Origin: a virus
IMG/VR virus record: IMGVR_UViG_3300025889_000543
Coordinates: 1-32,186 of that record
Direction: 5' to 3' (one strand)
Length of the DNA: 32,186 bases
In this document: piece after piece, positions 1 through 5,674 of the stretch
Layout of the letters: each line of letters starts with the position of its first letter
Position numbering within the stretch: position 1 is the first letter of the stretch
Notes under the pieces: model-generated
What the model saw: the letters and a program-made list of their open reading frames with translations, nothing else
Database searches by the model: none
Told to the model about the DNA's origin: nothing
Program-made: the position numbers and the translations under genes

Positions 1-227
1 TATTCGTTGATGATCCGCATGACCGCCAAGTGGATCTTGTTGACCTCAAATCTCGGTTTGTTGTTGAATTGCTCCGCCAGGTTGCCTTCCCACTGCGCGC
101 CGGCAATGGAATAAAAGCGGCGATCCTCCAGGCACTGGAGGCGCTCGTCGCGCATCGCGGACTGGATGCGGTCGAATTCAAGCAGGGCGTCTTCGTGGAC
201 GCTCGCGAGCCGCTCGGCTTTGGTCAT
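1..227 (-). CDS. Portal protein, N-terminal part (cut by window edge)
   Basis: This is the first 75 or so residues of a P22-type portal protein, the dodecameric ring through which DNA enters the head. The start reads MTKAERLASVHEDALL and continues with RRFYSIAGAQWEG, then QFNNKPRFEVNKIHLAV, the typical opening of podovirus portals that are about 650-750 aa long. The gene follows TerL directly in the same leftward unit, which is the usual TerS-TerL-portal order. The ATG at 227 was chosen because homologous sequence begins there. The frame stays open upstream to a stop at 282-284, and a GTG at 275 is an alternative. The remainder lies beyond the left edge. Confidence 0.85.
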   Translation of the reverse strand, partial: MTKAERLASVHEDALLEFDRIQSAMRDERLQCLEDRRFYSIAGAQWEGNLAEQFNNKPRFEVNKIHLAVMRIINE

Positions 228-303
228 GCGTGCCAATGGATCGCTCCAAATAGTGTTTCCATATAACAATAGCACTTTCCGCTATGCGGAACAATAGTCG
301 TAT
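228..303 (-). other. TerL-portal intergenic spacer with small hairpin
   Basis: This 76-bp gap contains a perfect inverted repeat, TTCCGC-TAT-GCGGAA, at 277-291, flanked by two direct copies of AACAATAG (265-272 and 290-297). There is no T-tract, so it is not a classic terminator. A weak leftward promoter (TTGTTC, 17-bp spacer, TATTGT) can be drawn through it, but both boxes match poorly. It may be an RNA-processing or internal regulatory site for portal. Confidence 0.3.
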
Positions 304-1530
304 TTAACTCGCCATTGGCATCAGCGTGGCGACCGGCTTGGCCTTCGGCTTTGCCTGGGAGTTTGCCCGCCTCGCGCCTTCGCAGGCATAGCGAAGCGCA
401 TCGATAACGTGATTGTCCTTATCCTCTAGCAGCGGCAGCACCGATCCGGTGTTCGGATCGACCCTGTAGCTGTAGAGCGTCAGTTCATCGATGGTGTGCT
501 TGCACCGAGGGTGCACGACAATGTCGAAACTCTTGAGCCACTCGACGCCTTCCTCGATGGACTTTGGCCCCTTGATGGCCGGCTGGATCTTGGGAAAGCC
601 GTTCCTTCGCATGTGCGAGATGGTTTCTGGCCGAGCACTGTCCGCCACCATCGGCCAGCGTTCAGCCTCTGGGATCGTCATGAACAGCGACGGCGTGTCC
701 ACAATCTCGCAGCCGATTTGATATGCCTCATAGTCGATGTATAGCTTGCGCCCGATAATATGACTGCGCACCGCCACCGTTGGGTCGCTGGCAAATCCCC
801 AGTCTGCGCCAAGCCGGTGTATCGCGTCTGGAGGCGCGTCGAAATCTTCCACGGTCCAGTTTTTGAACACCCTCGTCTCGCTGTTGCGGACGTACTCGCC
901 GCGCCAGACGTGCATGTACTTGTCCGGGTCGCGGCGCTTGTCGTATTCCATCTCGGCGTGCAGGACATCCGGGAACCATGGATTGTCGGCATAATTCACC
1001 GGCACCACGACGCTGTGATCTGGCGCATTCGGACCACGCAGCAGCGCCTCGATTGGGTCGTCGTCGAAACGCGGGTTCCAGGTAAACCAAAGCTGGCTCT
1101 CCGGCTTGCGGATCGTCGGGCGCAAGATGTCGAGGGAGAACTGGCTTAGGCTCTGCGCTTCCTCGACCCAGGCGATATCGTAGCCTTCGAGTGACTTTAT
1201 GCTGTCGGCGGTATGGTTCTGGAGACCCTGGAATATAATGATCCCGCCATGAACGCTGCGGATTTCGCTCTGCTTGACGTCAAAAAGATGGGCAACGCCC
1301 ATCTCCTCAATTTTATTCTCCAACAGTTTCTTAACCGACTGCGCCAAGGACTTCTGGACCTCGCGCACACAGACCGCATCGACCTTGCCCATGGCCGAGC
1401 GCTCGATCAGCATCTCGGCGAAGAAATGGCTCTTGCCAGATCCTCGCCCGCCATATGCCGCCAGATAGCGCGGGCGCTCTGCCTCCAAGATCGGCAGAGA
1501 CCAGCGTGGGGTTTTGATTTCGAGGTTCAC
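304..1530 (-). CDS. terL: Terminase large subunit (packaging ATPase/nuclease)
   Basis: TerL drives DNA packaging into the procapsid and cuts concatemers. The 408-aa protein has both expected domains. The N-terminal ATPase has Walker A GGRGSGKS (residues 27-34), Walker B YDIAWVEEA (117-125) and a coupling motif WFTWNP (148-153). The RNase H-fold nuclease has candidate acidic metal ligands D243 (GADWGF), D297 (MVADSA) and D377 (NHVIDAL). It resembles the PBSX/phage-type Terminase_3 family. The start overlaps the end of the upstream metallopeptidase-like gene by 4 bp. An insertion of that gene between TerS and TerL is unusual. Confidence 0.95.
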   Translation of the reverse strand: MNLEIKTPRWSLPILEAERPRYLAAYGGRGSGKSHFFAEMLIERSAMGKVDAVCVREVQKSLAQSVKKLLENKIEEMGVAHLFDVKQSEIRSVHGGIIIFQGLQNHTADSIKSLEGYDIAWVEEAQSLSQFSLDILRPTIRKPESQLWFTWNPRFDDDPIEALLRGPNAPDHSVVVPVNYADNPWFPDVLHAEMEYDKRRDPDKYMHVWRGEYVRNSETRVFKNWTVEDFDAPPDAIHRLGADWGFASDPTVAVRSHIIGRKLYIDYEAYQIGCEIVDTPSLFMTIPEAERWPMVADSARPETISHMRRNGFPKIQPAIKGPKSIEEGVEWLKSFDIVVHPRCKHTIDELTLYSYRVDPNTGSVLPLLEDKDNHVIDALRYACEGARRANSQAKPKAKPVATLMPMAS

Positions 1531-3209
1531 CGTTTGGCCGCCGCCTCCCCCGCATCCCCCGCCAAGCGCTTCAGCGCCTTGCTGGCTGCGTCGCCAGCGC
1601 CCGGAATGATGCCCAGCGCCGCCGCAGCACCGGATAGACCAGCCGCGCCAAGGTTGCCCCAGGTCGGGTTATCGTAAGCCCTGCCTGCCGCCAGAGCCGC
1701 ATCCTGCACATCTATGACGTCACCCAACCCAGGGGCCATCTCAGCAGCGCCCAATAGGTTGTATTGCGTAAACGCGGGGACGCCAAAGCCCGTCAGCGTC
1801 TCTACTGCCCACTTGCGGATCGGGTCTTGATAAGCGTCCAGTTCGCGCTGGCGCGATGTCCTCTCCGCCTCTGGATCATATGGCGCCGGCCTCGGGTTCG
1901 CAGCCCTGAACCGAGCCTGGAAACCATCCGATAGGCCGATCTTCGCCAGCACGTCGTCATAGAGTTCCGGGCTTGCAGATATCTCCGCCGCATAGCGATA
2001 GGCCGTGCCTTCGTCCATGCCCAGTTTCTCCATCAGGCCGCCTTGGATAATTTCCGGGTCCATCGCGTTAGCGTCCCCTGGCGCAAATAGTGCGGCCGCC
2101 GCAGAAGTTCCTCGTCCGCCACCGGGCGTCCCTTGTTGAACAGTCTCGTCAGGGACACGTCGTTTTCCAGACTTTACTACTTCGAGGAACTGTTGTGCCT
2201 CCTCTGGGGTCATTTCGCGCATGCCCTCATGCAACTTAATGTCATATTCGCGTAACTTCTCGTGAGTTTCTGCGGTAGGCCATTGGATCCCACTGTTAAC
2301 AGCATTCTTTTTTGCTGTTTCTTCATCCACAATCTCGCCATTCCACAATCCTGGGATTAACGTCGGCTTCCCGTCGATGTCGACTTGCATGGTGTAAACC
2401 GTCGAAACAGTCCCGTCTTCGTTACGGACCCCTTTACCTTCGGCTAAAGTGCGATAATGGTGTTCAAGAATTGGGTCCATTGCGTTAGCGTCCCCGGGCA
2501 CAAATAGTGCAGCCGCCGCCCCCGTTCCCAAAACGGCGGGCGCTAGTGTATTAAACTGGATTATTTTTCCCAGTTTGTCGTCCCGATTGACACGCTCCCT
2601 AATTCGTTTTGCGGTTTTCGGGGCGACGCTTTTCAGCCAGTTCGGGTCGGTCATGTATGCGCGGATGGCCTCGGCCATGTATTCGCGCGGCACGTCTTCG
2701 TCTTTATAGCCGACATGCTGCGGCAATGTTTGCCGTGTGGTCCGCTCCTGACCTGTCACGCCAGCGTTGTAAACAAATCGGAGTTCTGTATCGAGCCCCT
2801 TGACATCGATCTGGCCTGCGAGTTCATCGACAGTGTGGCCAAGTTCATGCGCGTAAACTCTTGGGACTTTTTTTTCCGGCAAATCGCGGTTTAGCGCTAT
2901 TCCAGTCGGATTACGGTATCCAGACGTGGTGAGCCGTCCTGCGTCTCCTTTGATCGCGCTCGACGCAACGATCTCAGCAGGTCTGCCCGTTGTTGCCGTT
3001 GCAAGGGCGTCAAATTCCTTTGGCGAGAGGGCTTCATCCGCTCCGCCTTCCACTCGGCGGCCCACAAGATAGCGCGCTCGGATCTCGTCATCGTCCATCG
3101 TCCTCGTCAGGTTTCCGGCGCTGTCTGTCTGCGCGCCTTTCGGGTAATCTAGCGCAAAATCGCGTGGAGGTCGAGGAAATGGGTCAAAAATTGACCATAT
3201 TTTTGACAC
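1527..3209 (-). CDS. Metallopeptidase-like polyvalent protein lying between TerS and TerL
   Basis: This is a 560-aa protein with a zinc-peptidase signature, HELGHTVDEL (HExxH at 121-125). A possible third ligand lies in EYMAEAIRAY (about 176-186). The C-terminal third is alanine/glycine-rich and could be membrane-active (about 505-545). A 16-residue block, AAAALF-PGDANAMDP, occurs twice (231-246 and 370-385). The segment between the copies contains a DGKPTLIPGLWNGEIVDEE-type block also seen in unrelated phage proteins, as if inserted as a cassette. Start: GTG at 3209 with AAGGAG seven bases upstream. Domain mosaics with peptidase modules are typical of polyvalent phage proteins that are delivered with DNA. 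No substrate can be inferred, and it could also be a head-maturation or ejected protein. Confidence 0.7.
   Translation of the reverse strand: MSKIWSIFDPFPRPPRDFALDYPKGAQTDSAGNLTRTMDDDEIRARYLVGRRVEGGADEALSPKEFDALATATTGRPAEIVASSAIKGDAGRLTTSGYRNPTGIALNRDLPEKKVPRVYAHELGHTVDELAGQIDVKGLDTELRFVYNAGVTGQERTTRQTLPQHVGYKDEDVPREYMAEAIRAYMTDPNWLKSVAPKTAKRIRERVNRDDKLGKIIQFNTLAPAVLGTGAAAALFVPGDANAMDPILEHHYRTLAEGKGVRNEDGTVSTVYTMQVDIDGKPTLIPGLWNGEIVDEETAKKNAVNSGIQWPTAETHEKLREYDIKLHEGMREMTPEEAQQFLEVVKSGKRRVPDETVQQGTPGGGRGTSAAAALFAPGDANAMDPEIIQGGLMEKLGMDEGTAYRYAAEISASPELYDDVLAKIGLSDGFQARFRAANPRPAPYDPEAERTSRQRELDAYQDPIRKWAVETLTGFGVPAFTQYNLLGAAEMAPGLGDVIDVQDAALAAGRAYDNPTWGNLGAAGLSGAAAALGIIPGAGDAASKALKRLAGDAGEAAAKR
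2055..2102. repeat. 48-bp direct repeat, copy 1
   Basis: This copy matches 2472-2519 at 43 of 48 positions and encodes residues 370-385 of the metallopeptidase-like protein. The two copies are 417 bp (139 codons) apart and in frame, so they bracket a cassette. Confidence 0.85.
2472..2519. repeat. 48-bp direct repeat, copy 2
   Basis: This copy encodes residues 231-246 of the metallopeptidase-like protein. The five differences from the 2055-2102 copy change one residue (V to A), so the sequence seems to be kept at protein level. Confidence 0.85.
3183..3207. promoter_or_regulatory. Inverted repeat at the start of the metallopeptidase-like gene
   Basis: Nine-bp arms GTCAAAAAT and ATTTTTGAC are separated by 7 bp. 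On the leftward transcript the hairpin begins inside the GTG start codon (3209-3207) and runs into codons 2-9. It could occlude initiation or be an operator. The region is AT-rich, so chance is possible. Confidence 0.4.
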
Positions 3210-3213
3210 TTCA

Positions 3214-3654
3214 CTACTCCTTCACGCCAGGGTCTATAATGCGTCTGGTGATACTGATCTGCAACGCGCCGCCGTTGTCGCCAGTGATCTCTTGCTTGTC
3301 CCTTTGGCCGAGCATCTGCTTGCCAAGCCAAACCAGCATCGTCGGGTTGCCGTCCTGGGCCGCCTTCCACTGCGCGCGGCGCAGCGAGGCCTTCCCTTCG
3401 CCCTGGTGTTTTTTATACAGGGCTTCAAAGTTATCCACACCTTCGATGCCCTGCTCCTTGATCCGTCGGTTCAAGGTGGTGTCGCTCATGTTCAGGATGT
3501 CGCAGATTTCGTCGCGCGTGCACTGGATGCGGATCATGTTGATCAGCTGCTCCAGTTCCTTTTCGGTCATCGGCTTCATCGGACCCTTCGGCCCTGTCTT
3601 TTTGCGCTGGGCGGCAGGATTTCGGGTCGCTGGTGCTTTGCGGGCGTCCATCAT
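3214..3654 (-). CDS. terS: Terminase small subunit
   Basis: TerS recognises the packaging site and loads TerL. From the chosen start the protein is 146 aa. It has a basic N-terminus, a helix-turn-helix region (CTRDEICDILNMSDTTLNRR) and then the hallmark stretch ASLRRAQWKAAQDGNPTMLV followed by WLGKQMLGQRD, shared by phage DNA-packaging small subunits. An upstream in-frame start at 3672 exists. However, GGGAGG at 3664-3659 and the ATGA overlap with the stop of the upstream ABC-GNAT gene favour 3654 (or the adjacent ATG at 3651). Translational coupling with the ABC-GNAT gene is likely. Confidence 0.88.
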   Translation of the reverse strand: MMDARKAPATRNPAAQRKKTGPKGPMKPMTEKELEQLINMIRIQCTRDEICDILNMSDTTLNRRIKEQGIEGVDNFEALYKKHQGEGKASLRRAQWKAAQDGNPTMLVWLGKQMLGQRDKQEITGDNGGALQISITRRIIDPGVKE

Positions 3655-4748
3655 GCAGCCTCCCGCTTGCATTGAGGAACGTATAGAAACGAAGCAGTCA
3701 GCCGTGAAATTGATGCGTTTTTGTTTGTTTGAGTTTTTGCCTTAGTACCGAGAGGTGAAACCCTGCTTGGTGCGCGATCCATAATCCATGCGACTGATTT
3801 GTGTCGATGCCCAATCATTGCTGGATGCGATGTGACAGACCGAAATTTCTTTCCGCGTTGATGCAGCCATTCCCCAACAAACTCAGACAGACAATTCCCA
3901 AGGCCAAAACCTTGATAATCTGGCAGCGTGACTGTCCTATGCTCTCTCCACACGTTCTTGACCTTTGGATGAGGAAATGGAAGCACCGCCGTAAACGCAG
4001 CCGGTTCTTCATCAAACATCAATACAAAACATGTTGATGCTTTGTTCAAATCGGCGCTCAAATAGTGATTTCCTGCAAACAGTCGCCAAGCAGAGTGATG
4101 ACACCGGAATATCTCAATTTTTGCCGATGGTCGCCTTTCTGACCTCCATTTGAACAATGACGCGGAAACGTCATAAACCCAATCGGCTTGCAACCAACCT
4201 TCCACATCATAGTGACAAGTCACCGCCACAAATTTCTTGTTTGTTCCCTTGATCGCCTTTTGAGCCGCATGGCTGCCTACCTTAGCCACGTTGCGATCCA
4301 CAACCGATGTGAACTCATCAAACACGATTAAATCGCGCTTGTCCGTCAAGCATCGAGCAAGTTCGCACCTGAATTTTTGCCCATTGGAAAGCGCGCTATA
4401 TGGCAACAACCATGCAGGTGGTGAAGAAAACCCAACATGCGACAAGGCGTTGGTAATGTCAGACGCAGACAAGCCATCATCAAAATCGTCCAGCAACGAT
4501 GCTGATGACCAATCATAGCCTTGATGATAGGCGTCATCGCCAAAGACACGACGAGCGACCGTTGTCTTGCCAGACCCAGACGCGCCAACAATCAACCCAA
4601 TTTGCCAATCTTTGTCCTCAATCGGCATGCTGATACGCCATTCTTTACGCAATTTTTTTGTTGCTGGAACGTCAAACATCCCAACAACTTTTTCAGTTCG
4701 AAAAGATGGTTTGTATTCTGTTTCGACTATATGGTCAAAATGCGGCAT
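3651..4748 (-). CDS. ABC-type ATPase fused to a GNAT (Mom-like?) transferase domain
   Basis: This is a 365-aa fusion. The N-terminal half is an ABC-type nucleotide-binding domain without membrane segments: Walker A GASGSGKTT (55-63), signature-like LSNGQ (120-124), Walker B DLIVFDEFTS (139-148, candidate catalytic E145) and H-loop histidine H179. The C-terminal half (about 205-330) looks like a GNAT acyltransferase, with NHYLS (227-231) and the CoA-loop pattern LPDYQGFGLG (275-284, QxxGxG). The NHY motif followed by a strand recalls the Mom protein of phage Mu, a GNAT-fold enzyme that modifies adenine in DNA; this link is inference. Its base composition is visibly more AT-rich than the flanking genes, suggesting later acquisition. 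It overlaps ParB by 22 bp and TerS by 4 bp, so the three are probably co-translated. SD: AAGG six bases before ATG 4748. Confidence 0.75.
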   Translation of the reverse strand: MPHFDHIVETEYKPSFRTEKVVGMFDVPATKKLRKEWRISMPIEDKDWQIGLIVGASGSGKTTVARRVFGDDAYHQGYDWSSASLLDDFDDGLSASDITNALSHVGFSSPPAWLLPYSALSNGQKFRCELARCLTDKRDLIVFDEFTSVVDRNVAKVGSHAAQKAIKGTNKKFVAVTCHYDVEGWLQADWVYDVSASLFKWRSERRPSAKIEIFRCHHSAWRLFAGNHYLSADLNKASTCFVLMFDEEPAAFTAVLPFPHPKVKNVWREHRTVTLPDYQGFGLGNCLSEFVGEWLHQRGKKFRSVTSHPAMIGHRHKSVAWIMDRAPSRVSPLGTKAKTQTNKNASISRLTASFLYVPQCKREAA

Positions 4749-5275
4749 TTGTAGCCCTCCGTTGTCAGAAGGTTAAACACCACCTCCTGTTCGGTTTCGT
4801 CTTTACATTCTACGGCAATTTCAAATGTGGCGTGAAGTTCTTTTTGATCTGGTAGCGTGTCATCGTCTTCGCCGTCATTATCAAACAGCGCGCCGATCTC
4901 GTCCGTCTCAAAGCCGGTGAGGCTGAGGTCGAAGCCCATCTCCTCGAGTTCGCCGAACTCAAGCGCCAGAAGTTCGTTATCCCAGTCCGCCAGTTCGGCA
5001 ACCTTGTTCACCGAGAGGCGGAAGGCTTTGATCTGCGCTTCGCTCATATCATCGGCGAGGACGACTGGCACTTCGGTGAGGCCCAGCTTCTTGGCGGCTT
5101 TCAGGCGGAGGTGTCCATCGACGACGGTGCCGTCGCTCTTGGCGCAGATCGGGACGCGGAAGCCGAACTCTCGGATGGCAGCGGCAACCTTGTCAACGGC
5201 GTGATCGTTTTTTCGCGGATTGCGCGCGTAGTCGATGCAACGCTCGATGGGCCAAGTCTCGAATGTCAGTTTCAT
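4727..5275 (-). CDS. ParB/sulfiredoxin-fold DNA-associated protein
   Basis: This 182-aa protein opens MKLTFETWPIERCIDYARNP. Its ParB-like N-terminal domain carries VPICAKSDGTVVDGHLRLKA, where DGHLRLKAA replaces the GERR-type box of chromosomal ParB. A helical part (ELADWDNELLALEFGELEE) and a small C-terminal domain ending EGYKCRILTI follow. In many phages this architecture is fused to, or followed by, a DNA methylase; here an ABC-GNAT protein follows instead. The ParB/Srx fold binds CTP or ATP in characterised members, but activity here is unknown. The ATG at 5275 is preceded by GAGGGAAAGC and begins the conserved domain. In-frame starts at 5287 and 5428 are less likely, as the extension has no family resemblance and crosses a terminator. 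Confidence 0.85.
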   Translation of the reverse strand: MKLTFETWPIERCIDYARNPRKNDHAVDKVAAAIREFGFRVPICAKSDGTVVDGHLRLKAAKKLGLTEVPVVLADDMSEAQIKAFRLSVNKVAELADWDNELLALEFGELEEMGFDLSLTGFETDEIGALFDNDGEDDDTLPDQKELHATFEIAVECKDETEQEVVFNLLTTEGYKCRILTI

Positions 5276-5283
5276 GCTTTCCC

Positions 5284-5319
5284 TCATCTCGGCACAGAGC
5301 GGGCCGGGCGCGTCAGCAT
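5284..5319 (-). CDS. Possible 11-codon leader ORF before ParB
   Basis: ATG at 5319 opens MLTRPARSVPR and ends at TGA 5284, overlapping an in-frame ATG (5287) of the ParB gene as ATGA. AAGGA lies seven bases before the ATG. It could couple or attenuate ParB translation. It is too short for coding statistics. Confidence 0.25.
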   Translation of the reverse strand: MLTRPARSVPR

Positions 5320-5337
5320 GATGGCTTCCTTCTCCCC

Positions 5338-5371
5338 AAAAAAAAATCGCCGGCCCGATTAAAGGCCGGCG
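5338..5371 (-). terminator. Rho-independent terminator of the leftward early operon
   Basis: A perfect 8-bp stem (CGCCGGCC at 5348-5355 with GGCCGGCG at 5364-5371) and 8-nt loop are followed on the leftward strand by A and nine T (5346-5338). It ends the cro-primase transcript and separates it from the ParB-terminase genes. No convincing sigma70 promoter is visible in the 60 bp between it and ParB. Confidence 0.88.
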
Positions 5372-5402
5372 AAGTCCAGAACCAAACAAAGGGAGGATAC
5401 GC

Positions 5403-5552
5403 CTAATGACCTGGGTGAGGAGGGCCATCAGTCAGATCAAGATATGCCATTTCCCGGATGCGGTCAAGCAGCCAGCCAACCGCCGCATCGGGACCGGTAT
5501 CGGGTATATCACCCCTTACGGGGTGATTTATACCTGCCGATACCGGGTCCAC
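5403..5552 (-). CDS. Possible small ORF or C-terminal remnant after the primase
   Basis: An open frame runs leftward through the repeat region to a TAG at 5403, 31 bases before the terminator hairpin. From a GTG at 5552 it would encode 49 aa, ending PDAAVGWLLDRIREM then AYLDLTDGPPHPGH, which looks protein-like in its last 29 codons. The frame stays open upstream into the primase C-terminus in another phase. It may be the real last gene, the tail of a once longer primase after a frameshift, or chance. The start codon has no good ribosome binding site. Confidence 0.25.
   Translation of the reverse strand: MDPVSAGINHPVRGDIPDTGPDAAVGWLLDRIREMAYLDLTDGPPHPGH
5491..5550. repeat. 60-bp interrupted inverted repeat (long hairpin)
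   Basis: The left arm (5491-5515) pairs with the right arm (5520-5550) around a TTAC loop. The inner stem is perfect (ATCACCCC with GGGGTGAT). The outer parts, containing GGTATCGG and CCGATACC, pair with a few bulged bases. There is no T-tract, so it is not a simple terminator. It lies just beyond the primase stop and inside the GATACC repeat cluster, so it could be a protein-binding site, replication origin element or packaging site. Confidence 0.7.
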
Positions 5553-5674
5553 TCGCCTTTGCCACCCGGTATCAGAAACCCCGATACCGGCTAGGTACCG
5601 GCTGATACCGCCCCATTTTTCTCCATTAATAACAAAGACTTATACGTCTTATCGACCAGATACCACCCGATACC
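5496..5674. repeat. Cluster of seven GATACC/GGTATC elements
   Basis: Exact hexamers occur at 5496-5501, 5539-5544, 5568-5573, 5583-5588, 5604-5609, 5659-5664 and 5669-5674, many extended to CCGATACCGG or its complement. A given hexamer and its complement are expected about once per 2 kb, so seven in 180 bp is striking. The cluster spans the 3' end of the primase gene and the following spacer. Iteron-like arrays near replication genes often mark origins or ParB-type binding sites. Confidence 0.7.

Noticed and set aside
228-303. Promoter for portal
   Set aside because: The boxes TTGTTC and TATTGT are weak, and the upstream TerL transcript is sufficient.
760-1149. Rightward ORFs inside TerL
   Set aside because: They are antisense shadows of the packaging ATPase with no SD or known domain.
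5276-5428. Longer N-terminus of ParB (start 5428)
   Set aside because: The extension crosses the leftward terminator and has no family resemblance. A good SD sits before 5275.
5406-5594. Rightward ORF of 62 aa with GGGAGG upstream
   Set aside because: It runs through the inverted repeat and GATACC cluster against the direction of flanking genes. Its sequence is low in recognisable content, and no rightward promoter is visible.
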